64,000 nt of DNA from the NCBI RefSeq assembly GCF_018991925.1, contig NW_024724368.1, positions 5,544,545-5,608,544 on the forward strand, written 5' to 3'. The stretch comes from Homarus americanus. Taxonomy: Eukaryota; Arthropoda; Malacostraca; Decapoda; Nephropidae. The notes below the pieces were generated by a model. That model was not told where the DNA came from and searched no databases. It was given only the letters and a program-made list of their open reading frames with translations. Positions 22,565 to 36,022 of the stretch are shown piece after piece (the first letter of the stretch is position 1; every line of letters starts with the position of its first letter). A program made the position numbers and the translations under genes.

Positions 22565-23465
22565 TGAGGTCACTATACGTCACCATCACCATACGCCCCA
22601 TCACCATATGTCACCATCACCATACGTCATCATCACCATACGTCACCATCACCATACGCCGTCACTACCATACACCATCATCACCATACGTCACCATCAT
22701 CAAACGTCACCATCACCGTACGTCATCATCACCATACCTCATCATCATCATCATACGTCACCGTTACCATACGTCACCATCCCCATACGTCATCATCATC
22801 ACCATACGTCACCATCACCATACATCACCATCATCACCATCATCATACGTCACCGTTACCATACGTCACCATCACCATATGTCACCACCATCATCATACG
22901 TCATCGTTACCATACGTCACCATCACCATACGTCATCATCATCATCATACGTCACCATCATCATACGTCATCGTTACCATACGTCACCATCACCATACGC
23001 CGTCACTACCATACATCATCATCACAATACGTCATTATCACCATATGTCATCATCACCACACGTCATCGTCACCATATGTTACCATTATCGTACGTCATC
23101 TTCACCATACGTCATCATCACCATACTTCATCATTGTCATACGTCACCATCACCATACGTCATCATCACCATACGTCACCATCACCAAACATCATCATCA
23201 CCATACTTCATCATTGTCATACGTCACCATCACCATACGTCATCATCACCATACATCACCATCACCAGACATCATCATCGCCATACTTCATCATTGTCAT
23301 ACGTCATCATCACCATACTTCATCACTCTCATACGTCATCATCACCATACGTCACCATCACCATAAGTCACCATCACCATACATCGTTATTACCATACTT
23401 CATCACTGTCATACGTCATCATCACCATAAGTCACCATCACCAGGCATCATCATCACCATAGTTA
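22565..23465. repeat. CAT/CAC-rich complex repeat, about 0.9 kb
   Basis: Blocks of ACCATCACCATACGTCATC recur with variation. Larger units recur too: at about 23090-23300 a block containing ACTTCATCATTGTCATACGT appears several times. His/Ser/Thr-rich frames of up to 288 codons are artefacts in overlapping frames. Confidence 0.95.
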
Positions 23466-23586
23466 TAGTGTAATTAACGAGAAACATTCTGTAATATAAA
23501 TAATACGATCCTCCTCTTACCTCTGGGAGTAGGTGAGTGTATGGCTAGCGAGGTAAGGGAATAAAGTGATCCTCTCTTGGGTGGTA

Positions 23587-23652
23587 CAGGGGAAAAAAAC
23601 AGGGTGGCAGGGGAAAAAAACAGGGTGGCAGGGGAAAAAAACAGGGTGGCAG
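23587..23652 (+). repeat. 21-bp repeat, three copies
   Basis: CAGGGGAAAAAAACAGGGTG plus G occurs three times in tandem with almost no change. Confidence 0.93.
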
Positions 23653-23773
23653 GGAAGGGATGGAGGGAGGAGGGGTGGGGGAGAGGGTGTGTAGTTGAGG
23701 ACTCCTTCACTGCACGTCAACATCTTTGTGCCGGAAGAGGATAAGGGTCCAGTTTGCTCGGTATTTTACTTGC

Positions 23774-23775
<2 letters not shown>

Positions 23776-23818
<43 letters not shown>

Positions 23819-23958
23819 GGATATCGATTTTATTTGTATGCCTTGGTGATGAAGCGATCCCGTGTATCTGTGGCATCAAGTTCCCCATGTGCTCCACCCG
23901 CTGTGTCAAGCGATCTTTGGCCCCAAGCTCACACACACACACACACACACACACACCT
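23776..23958. repeat. (GT)n and (CA)n pair in inverted order
   Basis: GT repeats at 23776-23815 and CA repeats at 23928-23956 are complementary and about 110 bp apart, so the two could pair as a hairpin. Confidence 0.9.
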
Positions 23959-23959
23959 A

Positions 23960-24673
23960 CCATTACCACCCACGGATGTACCTGTATCTAATAAACACCT
24001 GTGATTTCCTTACCCATCCTGCAGGTAAACTCCTCAAGGTAACGAAGGTTTGTTGGGACATAACCTACAGTCCCATTGCATCTCGTACTCAGCAAATTAT
24101 CACAGACTATTTTCTTAAGACATTCATACGCTAAGCCAGTATTGTAGTCAAGTATTTTAGACTCACAACTACACCTGCTTAAGTTTATTATATTTAACCA
24201 GCTAAATACACTCTTGTAAAGTTCATACAGTAATCACCAACGAGTGCCTAGATGCGGGGGAGGTTTACACAGGTGAGGGTAGCGTCTCACACAATAGATG
24301 GGCCGAGGGCTGCTGTCTCGTTATTGTCAACATCAACAATGAAGTGAACTGGTGGTGTCTATACGGGGAACGATGATACACCTCTGGATCGGCCTATTAA
24401 AGTAGATCGGCTGAATATACCGTCAGTTACGTAATAAACATTTCAAGTAAGTTGGATCACAAAAAGCATCGCGCATGATGAAATGTAAGCGGTATACATC
24501 ATATACTTTTATTATTAGTAACAAGTAAAAGCCTCTTTATAATTTGGAGTGATGTACTGTAGTTTCTCTCTAGTTCTTGTAATTATTAGTTTAGGCTTTT
24601 GAGTAAACACTTTTTTGTTAGCTCAGAAAATCGATACAATTGTTATATTTTGTTCTGATTACGTGGCTATAGT

Positions 24674-24713
<40 letters not shown>

Positions 24714-25590
24714 GCCAGACATTATTACAATGAACGATATTCCACTGCCTGAATCCTAAACAGACCTCACTAGTTCTAGATTCAGTAAAGTCCAATGCAC
24801 TGTATTGTTGAGTTAAGATAAAGGAAGATTTTAGAGTCACCTGAAAATAATATTATTTTCAGCGTAAGATGTTATTTGTGCACATATATGTCAGAATAGT
24901 GTAAATAATGCGATATACGTAATAAAATATGTAACTTTGCACGATTTTCCTGGTATTGCGCTGAAGAGAAGGTAAACAGCTGTGAAAAGTTCGTAAACAG
25001 TTCCAGAATTCGTGCATATAGAAGGAACACTTACCATCCACACTTAGTAAACGTGAGAAATAGTTGGGTGTGTCGGTGCCATGGTTAGGTAGAGTGTTAC
25101 ATAGTTGTTGAGGCGCAGTAATACATTTTATAACATTAACATCAGTCATTCTTATAATCGACCTTAGAATAAAAAAAAAATGGACAGTCTTACTGGGATA
25201 TAACTACAATGTCAAGAGTTAATTTTTCTTCCACCCATAAATTCGTGCGAGGAGGCCAAGTTGAGTCCATTTCAGCCAGTGACGGGATGATATTTACCCA
25301 ACAGATGATCCCCAACGACGATACTTAAACGCCCCCTCCCTCCTCCCCCTCTCTGCCCGTTTTCCCTTATGCTCAATACTGTCTGGGGACGAGATACGTG
25401 CCTTGTGTCTCTGGGATTGTTATTATTCCTTATTTACATTTCGCTGTCGCTCTTATGTTTTTATTTATACTAACTAGAGTGTATAAGTATTCTGAACGCC
25501 TCCGGTTTTTAGTGTAATGACAATGTTTCTCAGTACCGCTTTCTCATGAATTATTTCCTGGCGAATGAGGATTTTCTTTAGAAGGGTTCA
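23960..25590. other. No recognised gene; (CA)n at 24674-24711
   Basis: Apart from the CA microsatellite and a pyrimidine-rich patch near 25330-25370, nothing was recognised. Confidence 0.6.
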
Positions 25591-25725
25591 TTGCACTGTT
25601 TACCATTGTTTGTATACCTGATTTGTCCCATTGTTTGTATACCTGCTTTGTCCCATTGTTTGTATACCTTCTTTGTTCCATTGTTTGCATATCTGACCTG
25701 TTTGTTTATATACCTGCTTTGTACT
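25590..25725. repeat. Short tandem repeat, about 26-30 bp
   Basis: CCATTGTTTGTATACCTG recurs four to five times with variants of the spacer CTTTGTC. The core resembles the repeat at 27605-27760. Confidence 0.8.
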
Positions 25726-27600
25726 GAATATCGTGTTCCTGAAGACGCTGAAGTTGTGAATGTAAATTAAGTAAGATAAGACTATATACTGTACGCCCCT
25801 TTAGCTGTGTCCTCCAGAAAATGTTGCACAACTATTTTAATAACGAGCTAATATTAAACTTCACTCAGAATTGTGTTGAAATAATATGACACAACGGACG
25901 AAGGATTTTGGCAGCCTTACAGAGACAACAGGAGTGGCAGTGTTCATTCTGAAATTCATCAACCACCCCCAAGTAGAGATAGTTTTTGAGTGAGTGTATC
26001 TATGAATAAAGACCAAGCTGTTCTTCACCATATTGAATACCAACCAAATATGTTAGGTTGTTAGTGAACTTGATCATCGCCGAAAAAAGGAAGAGAAAAA
26101 TAAGTTGGGAAATTAACGATCCGCTGATGAGTCGGCTTGTTTTTTTTACCGACTAACGCTGGGGGCGCTGGTGTCCGTCCTCAGCCCCGTTGATTACATC
26201 CTTCAATATGCTGAGTTGATATATGTAGTGACACAGAACGTACTTGAAGTAAGTTAAAGTAAAGGTGGAATACTTACAGAGAAACTATGTAAATGAATCA
26301 GAACAGGCAGAATGAAATAAGATATTGACACATAAGATATATCTATAAAAAAAAGAGTGTGAAATTAAGACTGACTGAGAAAGACATATATAGCCATGAG
26401 AAATGAGAGTAAATAATGAATAATACAAAATGAGAATAATTAAAAAATAATAAAAAAAAAGTTGAGAAAGACTTAGGAATACTAGTGAATGAAACAATAA
26501 TGAGAATTAAATAGGACTACAAAGAGCATTTAAAATAAAGAGACAAGTAGAAGTTACTATTATATATGAAGATTTAGCAGTAAGTTGAACCCATCAGTGT
26601 TACGATTATTAACATTATTATTATTGAAAGAAAATTATCACTGTATTAAAAAAAGGTACATTATAAAATACATCCATTAATACAGCTCTGTCTCGTGGCA
26701 GGGTACGAAGGTCTAGCTCAGTGAAGATTCTCTATCACAACTTATGTCGAAATTATTTTCATCAATCTGACGAACAGACAGACACTAATGATACAACTGA
26801 TGGACATTCTGAAGGTTACAAGTGGAAGATATTTTTAGCTGTAACATAGAGGAAAAATCTGGGTTTCCTCAAATAGATTTTAGGCAGTTTACAGTCAGTT
26901 AAAGGAAGCCAGTAAACGATGTGACGTGTCCCGCCTTCCACCCAGTACAGTACGTTCATTTCATGATGATGTAATACCCCCCACCCCCCCCCCCTCCCCT
27001 AAAAACTAGAAATCATCTACTTCTTCTTGAGCAGTTAATTGTACTCTTAAATCGTCTCCGCTTTTCAACCACAACTTAATGATCATCTTAAGGGCAAGGG
27101 GTTTCTCTGTGATATAGGATTATTGATCAGGCCTTAAGAGAGCACCCCTCCCTGGCACACGTGGAGCAAGGGCCCCTCTGTCATCGGAGGCTGTGGAGGG
27201 CATTAAACACCAGGTGCTGTTGAATGCTCGTGCTGGTGTTGTTAACTGCTAGTGCTGGCAGAGGGTCGATGTGTTTACAACTGCCCCGTCCATACACCCT
27301 AACCCACGTTACCTCCACCCACAACAAGAAAAATACACCTTCACGCTACACCTACACCCTCACCCACACTACCTCCACCCACAACAGCACACAAGCCTGG
27401 TGTGTTGGCCTGACTGGCAAACAATTAGATACTTTGAATTGGTGATCTGGTGGACTGGGAAACAGACTGGTGCCCTGAACAGTAACAACACAATATATTT
27501 TGTTTAGTTTTGACTCATACTGTACACCTCCTCTCCCCTTCCCCTACAGTCTGTCTCCAGGTGTCGCGTGAAGTGCTTCTCAGTGTACTGTTAATGGAAC
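25726..27600. other. AT-rich, no recognised gene
   Basis: A very AT-rich patch lies at 26280-26660 and a poly-C patch (ACCCCCCACCCCCCCCCC-like) near 26980. The short open frames show no family features. Confidence 0.55.
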
Positions 27601-27604
27601 CTAC

Positions 27605-27840
27605 CATACTTATTTACCATTTTTGTTTACCTGTACTGTCTATATACATTATTTGTATACTTGTATTGTTTGTGTACATTGTTTATATACCCATATTGTC
27701 TATGTTCAGTGTTTGTATACCTGTACTGTCTACGTTCAATGTTTGTATACCTGTACACTTATACGACAGGTACACAAGCAATGGTGAATCAATGTGAACT
27801 TGTATGAAGATTTTACAGAATACATATCAATTTGTCTAGT
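27605..27840 (+). mobile_element. Dispersed repeat with about 30-bp internal tandem units
   Basis: About four units of TTTGTATACCTGTACTGTCT are followed by GAATCAATGTGAACTTGTAT. The region after the tandem units also occurs at 55250-55345 (GAATCAATGTAAATTTGTAT). Two diverged copies indicate a transposed repeat family; its type is unknown. Confidence 0.5.
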
Positions 27841-29490
27841 GTTAATAGTCACCATGCTGTAGTGCTGGCCTGGCTTTATTATTTTTAAACTGTGATGAAC
27901 AAGGGGAGGCGGAGCACGCATGACAGTGTCCTACATCCCTGCCTGGCTATGGTCTAGTACACACATGGAGCATTTACGAGTCAATTCAGGGCGTCAGCTG
28001 AGTGGGTCTGGAGTCACATATCACACACAAGTTGATTTCGATATTTATGACCCAGTTAACTTTTTACAAGAAGCCCGAATTCGTCCGTTTATATTTCTGC
28101 TAATAGTTAATATCCTATTAATCAGAAGCTGGAGAGAAAATAAAATAAAAACGATGTATATTTTAATTTTCGTTGACGAGTAAATCGGTTGAGGGTCGTC
28201 GGTGAAATTCATTCTCGATACTCAGAGCCGGGAAACGTGACGACCTCCACACATACCCCGACTGTGTGCCTTCATTTTTTTCTTTTCCAACACAGTCTCT
28301 ACTTAACGGGGAATAAAACAAAAGAAAAACTTGACAGGTAAATTTCTCTTTCTCTCTCTGTTTCACACACCCGTTGCGTAATATTGCAGCGTCATCATAC
28401 CCTGTCACCTGCCAGCCTGTATGAGTGTGATGCTGGGAATAAAAAGAAGAAACTCTACCATGTTGTCACTTACTACTGTGTGAGATGATGGAAATATTGT
28501 AGCTAATCTATATCAATACCTCATGCCAGCCACTTGGTCCTCATTCCAACACACCGACACTTTATGACAACACTACCCAGTACGTCTTTGTGATTAGTTT
28601 GATAAGAAGGTAATTAACCATAGTAATGATTAATTTATCGATGTATGTAAACAAATCAACATTTATTTAACAGTCGACTTAAGCGTTGGGGAAAGAAAAT
28701 AGCGAGTAATATTTTTTGAAACGAAGTAAAAATCATAAATGTTTTAGCTGATTTTTATTGTTAGGTGTCACTGTTACTGCACATTATATTCTTATACAGA
28801 CTGGGGGTCATGATCATGTCGACGTAGATGTTAGTGAACACCAAATCACACAAATCTTCACATGTCAACTCACATGTACGGGTCTAACTTAGTATTTACC
28901 AGAAAAAATAAATCCAACAGCATCTAGTTCCGTCTACCTCCTTCAGGCCGTCCAAACCACCGAGATAACTATTAGAGTCAGCAGTTGCTTCACTAACAGT
29001 CAGATTTGGTTGGTGTCTCATGGAAGGTGTAAACAACGGCTTTATGGCATCATTACAAAGTATAGTGCTGACAGTCACCAAACAATAATCTTCAGTCTGG
29101 TTAAGAGAGTGTGAGTGGGCGCGTGGGTGGAGGTGGAGGAAGAAGTTGTCGTTGTGGTTGTTATAATGTTATTATTGCACTTGAACAATGAAGGTCTATA
29201 AGCGTGTAACAAGGTTAGTAACACATTAGACCAACAACAATGAAAAGTTATGAGAGATAGAACTCCCTGTATAGAGGAAGAAGAGGAGGAGGAGGAGGAA
29301 GTCTTCCCGGGTGACAAGAGAGGGATTTATCCGTCACGTTATGGATCTGCCGACGGCTCGCTAATGAGGAAACTGTTCGGATCGCCTTTGACTAGCAACA
29401 CGATGTCTTTACCAAACAAATAATGACCAAAGTATGTCACTAAAACCTTGTCTGATGCACAGAATATCATACTAATGTTTCCCATCAGAG
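27841..29490. other. No recognised gene
   Basis: A non-repetitive open frame on the minus strand at 28163-28408 was noted but not recognised. A GAGGAGGAGG patch lies near 29280. Confidence 0.5.
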
Positions 29491-29493
29491 AAC

Positions 29494-29519
29494 TACACAC
29501 ACACACACACACACACACA
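29494..29519 (+). repeat. (CA)n microsatellite
   Basis: Thirteen CA units. Confidence 0.95.
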
Positions 29520-29688
29520 TGACGGATACCTGAAATAAATGGAAAACACTGGATGTTGACTGTACTTTATTTAAGGGTAAGATACTGTACTACGGTGAGT
29601 CGGGTTAATTAGGTTAATCTAAATTAAGGTAAGACAGGATGTGTTAGGTTTAGTTTCTCCAAGATTAAGTTAGTTTATAAACAGTCGA

Positions 29689-29935
29689 GAAGCTCCTGGA
29701 GGAACACCACAAAGGTTCCTGGAGGAACACCACAAAGGTTCCTGGAGGAACACCACAAAGGTTCCTGGAGGAACACCACAAAGGTTCCTGGAGGAACACC
29801 ACAAAGGTTCCTGGAGGAACACCACAAAGGTTCCTGGAGGAACACCACAAAGGCTCCTGGATGAACACCACAAAGGTTCCTGGAGGAACACCACAAAGGT
29901 TTCAGGAGGAAGACTACAAAGGCTCCAGACGGAAC
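29689..29935. repeat. 23-bp minisatellite, about 10 copies
   Basis: The unit GGTTCCTGGAGGAACACCAC plus AAA repeats with period 23. GTTCC and GGAAC within each unit form a small stem around TGGA. The period is not a multiple of three, so the same peptide repeat appears in three frames, showing these frames are artefacts. Confidence 0.97.
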
Positions 29936-29954
29936 TACATAACCCATATTTAAA

Positions 29955-30362
29955 TCAATCTAATCTAGCATAACCTAACTTTTTTTTTACGGGATAAGCC
30001 CACCAGGGCACAGGTAGTACCTCCCTGTTTGATAGCTGCCTACTACCTAGCCTAACCTGCCCTAGCATAATCTAACCTAACTTGATCTTAGCTCAAACTA
30101 ACCAAATCTAGTATAACCTAACAACCTAACTAGCCTAGCCTACCCTAGTATAACCTGACACTGTAACTAGTCTAACCAAATAACCTAACTAGCCTAACCC
30201 ACCCTAGTATATAACCTAATAACTCAACTCAACATAGCACAAACTAGCGTGGCCTTACCTAACCTATTATAGCCTGGCAATGCCTAACTTAACCTAACCT
30301 AGACTATCCTAACTTAAATTGGCTTAATTTAACCTAACGTAGCCTAGCCTTACCTAACAGAG
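29955..30362. repeat. Degenerate CCTAA-rich region (telomere-like)
   Basis: CCTAACCTAGCC, TAACCTAACT and similar motifs fill about 400 bp. A 75-bp interruption at 29983-30050 contains GGGCACAGGTAGTACCTCCC. It looks like a decayed TTAGG array. Confidence 0.8.
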
Positions 30363-32705
30363 CATCCTCAAAGAACCAAAAGCTGGTGGCATTTTGCTCG
30401 CTTTTGTCCTTGGGTAAACTTTCTGTTGGAATTTCTCTTCCATAAAATTGTGTCTATACTGTCAAGTCCAGCAGCTACCACTAGTCTGTTAATGCAACAA
30501 GATACCAGGTGTATTATCCGAGGAAGCGAGGCACACCCAGGGGCAGAATAAACAACGTCAGAGGGGGAAACATCTTCCAAACCCGGATAGATTCTGTCTC
30601 TCTAGCCTTTAAACTGCCATCTGCCTTGCTCTTGAGCTGAACGTCAAACACCCGCCCCCACAATGAGCAAAGTTCTCTGCTCTAGCACTCCATCACCATT
30701 ACTTCCAGTCGACCACACTGTAATCCGCTGCCAACCCTTCCTCGCTACCCCCGCTGCCAGACGCATCTTGTTTTCTGACCATCACACAGCTCTGGGGGTT
30801 AAGTGGACGGCTTACAAAAGATCTTCTGAGGAAAGACAAAAATACAAAAATGCTGGTCATGGTTAGAATAGTGTCCATTTGATCAGTTTCCATTGGAGTA
30901 ACAACACCCCAAGAAGAGACCGACTTGGGGCAGAAGTTGATAGTAAAGTCCGTCGTGAATATTGTTGTGTTTAAGGAGTCATGTCGGGAGTTTCAAAGTT
31001 GTCTCTGTCTCGTTTACTGGTGTGTGTGTGTGTGTGTGTGTGTGTTAAACGTTTATAGTGTGCTTAATGGCCTAAGATTCGTCCCATGCTAAATGTGGAC
31101 CCTTGACATTATTCCTTAAAAAGGTAAAGAAAATGGCGTACTAATGAGGTCTGATTATTGTTTCGTTGTTATCCCATCAAAGCGTTATAATCCGCGCTAT
31201 AAATAACTCTCTTTGTCTGTCTGGGCGCCCAAGGAAATATTTCATCACGGACCACGAGGGCAGACGAGGATCGCCTTACAAAACACAAAACACAATTCAA
31301 AAGTTTTGTTGCAATGTCGGTCTGATAACCCACAGTGCGGAAGACACTAAAAAATTTGGGAGAAATAACAAAACTGAACTGGGGATAAAATTCATCAAAC
31401 ACAAATTCTTCATCCTTAGTATTATGCATTTTATCCAGAGACCAAGACATTTATAGGATAATATTTGGCTTTCGTGTTTTACAATGTACTGTACTCTCAG
31501 TTCTCAAATGTCAGGCATTTTAGTTTATTTTTAGCTGAGCAAGTTTTAAAATAACAAAAAACTGATCAGTGTATAAAGTAGACGGAGGAGGTCCTGTGAG
31601 GAAGTGAGGAGGGAGTGTTTGTAGGAGGTGGGCGTCTTACCTCGGAGCACAACCCGAATACCAACACAAAATAACGGAGGGCAAGTAACTTTATCTGCAA
31701 GTGTTTAGGGAAGTTAATAATGTGGAGTGTACTTGTGTAGGGGTGATAAAGGTTATGTTGGCTCTCTCTCTCTCTCTCAACACACACACAAGAAGAAAGG
31801 TATAATATAAGCATGAGAGAAAGATATTAAAGAAGGTGAATAGATTAGGTCTCTCCTTCTTGACAGGAAACTGGCTCAAGTAGTTCATAAGCTTTCACTG
31901 TCTTCCGGTGCGGTCGTAAGAAGCTCTTTGGTGAAATCCGCGATTTTCAGACATGAATTTGATAACGTGTTTGAGTTTTTCCTGCTATGACGTGGATGAA
32001 ATCCCGTGTTGTGATCGGGTTAATGCCGCTGTGCCCTCCACTCGCAACCCCTGACTCTCTCGTAGTTGGGGAGGAATTGTTCATTGATTTGTTTCATACT
32101 GGATAGTTTTATACGCTCGCCAGTCATGTGGTCCCTGACGTCCTCTTAGTTCCGGACTCCAGCACTAGTCTCCTCCTCCTTCTCCCCCTGATGCTGCTGC
32201 AAGTGTAACTGTTTACCATTTTATGACTTCAATAACAAGATACCATGACAGAAACGAGCGAATTCGTTCTTGAAACTCTGTGGTAAAATGTATTTGATAT
32301 CGAATTGTTTCCCTTTGTGCAAATAACTCTTTCAACCTTTGTTAGATGTAGTAATCTCTGTTTGCTCATTCTGATTCACAGTGTCCTGACTCAGTAAGTA
32401 GATTACCCGCTTCATTAAGTACATGTGCTTCAGAGGTCTCCATCAGGGCCGAGTAAGAGGTAAACTGATCCTTAAATATACAAGAAACCGAGCAGGAAAA
32501 AGTTAACCGCGTCATGATGACCTCCCTTATTTCATTCCAAAAACACGAGGGGAATTTTAAGAGAGTTGTTGAAGGAAGCGGCGACGTCCCAACACCAATA
32601 CACAGCCTAACTTGATCTTTTAGGTGATGAGGACGTTGGAGTTACGGGCCGAAGGAGAGGCCAGGTTCTCCCTCACTGATTGAGTCACGTGGTAGAGGTT
32701 ACCGC
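30363..32705. other. No recognised gene; (GT)n at 31019-31045
   Basis: Open frames at 30663-30866 (plus) and 31166-31456 (both strands) are non-repetitive, but I recognise no domains. A (CT)n patch lies near 31762-31777. Confidence 0.5.
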
Positions 32706-32716
32706 CCAAAACAGTT

Positions 32717-32828
<112 letters not shown>

Positions 32829-33369
32829 AAATCACATATAATTCACACCCCAGAAGAATGACTCAGGTGACCCGTCGATGGCCATACCCACACCTCGCTA
32901 ACACACCTTGCTCACTCTTTCAATATAAGTCCGATTCAAACAAACTAACATGACGTCTCTTCACGGTTTTTATTAGCAATGACCTGGTACCAAGACCCAA
33001 TAAATAAATGGCTGAAACACAAAGTTTGGTAGTGTCAACAAGTCTGATGTAGTCGGGTGGATACAAGTGCTGTCATGGTGCATTTCTGCCCTAGACTACC
33101 CGCGCTGTGCCACTGTGGACAGAGGTTAATCGATGGGACAAAGGGGACAAAATGTGGCCGGTATAACTACAGGATGGAGATGGACGAGCACCAGCTGTTC
33201 CTTGTGACATTGTAGTAAAGTGAAGTGTTGAGGCTTTACTCGTTTATAATAAATAGCAGAGCAACCATCATATGCCTTAATCTCTGTCTTGTAAAAAGCA
33301 GTTCATGTTATACTGTTTCTCTACTCTCATACCACATTGATATGTTTTTCTACAGGGCACAGCTTTCAT

Positions 33370-33710
33370 AGGTATATTAACTGTAAGAGAGCCTGTCGCC
33401 GGGGTGTGAGGTTCTGGCTCACCACACGGTGAAGGTTGAACAGCGCAGCTCCTCACACAACTATCCAGAGTATTATTTAAGAAACGTTGTTAAATCTTGC
33501 AAGAGTCTACCAGCACATGTTGTGACAGCACTAAGTGCGGTGAACTCCTTCAGGTTCAGGCTAGGCTTGCACTCCTCCATGTGCTGTCCAGTACATCCTT
33601 AATACCTGCCAGCGGTGAGAGCCAGAGAAGTGAGTGACCGTCCGAACGAATCTCAAGTGAGGAAACCAATGAGGAAGTTCTGCATACATAAACTAAAAAG
33701 CACAGCCTTA
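33370..33710 (+). pseudogene. LINE ORF2 C-terminal relic
   Basis: One plus-strand frame at 33480-33575 reads RNVVKSCKSLPAHVVTALS and then AVNSFRFRLGL. This matches the well-known C-terminal motif of non-LTR reverse transcriptases: V-V-x-x-W-N-S-L-P-x-x-V-V-x-A-x-S-V-N-S-F-K-x-R-L. The usual Trp appears as Cys and one extra residue precedes VNSF. The frame continues to about 33690 with LPAVRAREVSD. The upstream RT core is missing, so this is a 5'-truncated copy. Confidence 0.72.
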
Positions 33711-34399
33711 TACAACAACAACTACCTGCAATCACAACCTTACATAAGAACTATGATGTCGTGACAATGACTGGGTTAAAAGGAGAGAATACGTCTCACA
33801 TCTGCAAGTTCACACAGTGTCTCACATTCGCTCAGAAATGAACACAGCAGCTGGGTCATAAATTGTGCTTGAGGCTCACAAAGTCTGGAAGTAATGGTGT
33901 GGAAGACGAGATACTTGAACGCTTCACTACCTCAGAGATAAATTTAACATGCTTAATTCAGAGCCATTCTCTCGCCGTTTTAGTTTGTGCAAAAAATAGT
34001 AAAAAACGACCTTGTATTATGCACAGTTTCATAAGTGAGAGAGAGAGTGTAGATGGATATATTCAGTGAGTTAAGTCTGTCAGAAATGATACGTAGCTGA
34101 CTATATTACTTTTAGCTACGTCACTAAAATTCAGTATTTTATATAACAGTTTTCTGGGATTAAAATGTCTGAACATTACGCCTCATCACTCTGAAGACAA
34201 CAGTCGTGTTTTCTTTTATCAACCTCAAACTATTTTCCTACCAAACCTTTAACAAAAACAAAAAAAATTACAGCAAAGTTAACCCTGTCGAATAACAATA
34301 AATTTATGGTATCTAATGTATGCCTCGGTCTTGTACTGCATGTTCCATTTTCCCAAACCAAAGAAGTGATTACAATAATAAAAATAATAATAATGTGTA

Positions 34400-34521
<122 letters not shown>

Positions 34522-34531
34522 TTTCTTTTTT

Positions 34532-34699
34532 TTTGCGAAATAACTTACAAACAGGCTAACCAGAGTTAGAAAAAAAGAACAGTACCATTTAACTGTGTAT
34601 CAATCAACACGAGCCATCCTAACCTAACCTAACCTCTCGCTTAACCTAACGATAAGGTTAGGTTAGTTTAGGTTGTCTGTTTGTAAGTTATTTCGCAAA
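34532..34699. repeat. Inverted repeat with 20-bp perfect arms and CCTAA interior
   Basis: GCGAAATAACTTACAAACAG at 34535-34554 is exactly the reverse complement of the sequence at 34677-34696. Inside lie CCTAACCTAACCTAACC at about 34619-34635 and GGTTAGGTTAG at about 34656-34666, also in inverted order. It is likely a foldback or MITE-like element; no transposase was seen. Confidence 0.85.
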
Positions 34700-35635
34700 T
34701 TTACCGGCATGCATGCCATGAATTTTGCAAAATAACCGATTTTGCAAAAAACGTAACAAAAACAAACATTTGCAGGTGGAGAATATTTATTATTGTAAGA
34801 CTTTATCAGTCGAGGAGTATTGATGGTGTAACCGACCTAAAATATTGCCTACATAAACAACAGGGAATTTGTGGCCAAGTTCACGCATGGCTGATTCTAG
34901 GGACCACGGTTCACTTCAGTCTGCTTGCGGTGTCTCTGATAACAGCCCTTTATTCTTTAATTGTATTTGGTCGCCCTGATTGGTAAAAGCATTATAGGCG
35001 AAAGCTAACTCACTCGAGGTGTTCTTTAACATGAAGTGCAATGAAGTTTTCTTGTACTGGACATTGTCAAGGGTAGAGAGGCAGAAATATAATGTGTTTA
35101 TCGGCAATTTCTTGTACAGCACTTCAGGGGTATTCTTGCGTTGACGCGTGTTTCTATAATTTTCATTTCAGCATTTCATGCAGACTGGCAGTATTAAATC
35201 AAGCGCGAAATCTGTTTTGATCTCACTAGGTAACTCGTTGTTTTCTCAGTCCTCAAATTAAACATCATTTTAGCTACACATTATATCAGACGGCGCTGAG
35301 AGTAATCAAATAATCCCATAGTAAGTCTTAACTACCCAAACCGTACGTGAAGTAACATTACTTTGGTTAGCTTTGGTTACATGAGATGCCGATTCACTAA
35401 ATTTCCCGACAAACCCCGCAGTATCTCCTGTGTGAAATGATTAACCCGGCAGCCTCTTAGAAACAAGTGGTGTAATGATCCATGAAGCAAACAGTTTAAT
35501 GGTGTTTTAACCTCCCATCATGTCCTCCAACATCTATTCTCTATGCTCTTATTCTTTGTAGCAGACGAACTGTGAAAACTTGACTTGCAGAAGTGAAAAT
35601 CCGTGAGGCAGAGCTGCACTTGTCACCTTCATATT
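34700..35635. other. No recognised gene
   Basis: A 68-codon open frame on the minus strand at 34916-35122 is unrecognised. Nothing else was seen. Confidence 0.55.
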
Positions 35636-35639
35636 GTGT

Positions 35640-36022
35640 ACTAGTCATTAGTGTACAGTATACACCTTAACCCTCACCACTGTGTACATCATAACCTTCA
35701 GCAGTGTGTACAGGTCATGATGGGGTGTACATCATAACCTTCAGCAGTGTGTACAGGTCATGATGGGGTGTACATCATAACCTTCACCAGTGTGTACAGG
35801 TCATGATGGGGTGTACATCATAACCTTCACCAGTGTGTACAGGTCATGATGGGGTGTACATCATAACCTTCAGCAGTGTGTACAGGTCATGATGGGGTGT
35901 ACATCATAACCTTCACCAGTGTGTACAGGTCATGATGGGGTGTACATCATAACCTTCACCAGTGTGTACAGGTCATGATGGGGTGTACATCATAACCTTC
36001 ACCAGTGTGTACAGGTCACGAC
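35640..36022. repeat. 43-bp minisatellite, about 8 copies
   Basis: GTGTACAGGTCATGATGGGG is followed by TGTACATCATAACCTTCACC and AGT, with a period of 43 bp. A CACC/CAGC variant alternates between units. Confidence 0.97.

Noticed and set aside
22564..23473. His/Ser/Thr-rich 288-codon protein
   Set aside because: CAT/CAC repeat with three overlapping open frames and no unique domain.
28163..28408. Non-repetitive 81-codon minus-strand frame ending RRPSTDLLVNEN
   Set aside because: Not low complexity, but I could not tie it to a family, promoter or splice context.
35640..36022. CRISPR-like array
   Set aside because: Direct tandem repeat without unique spacers in a eukaryotic genome. The same holds for the 35-, 40- and 42-bp arrays.
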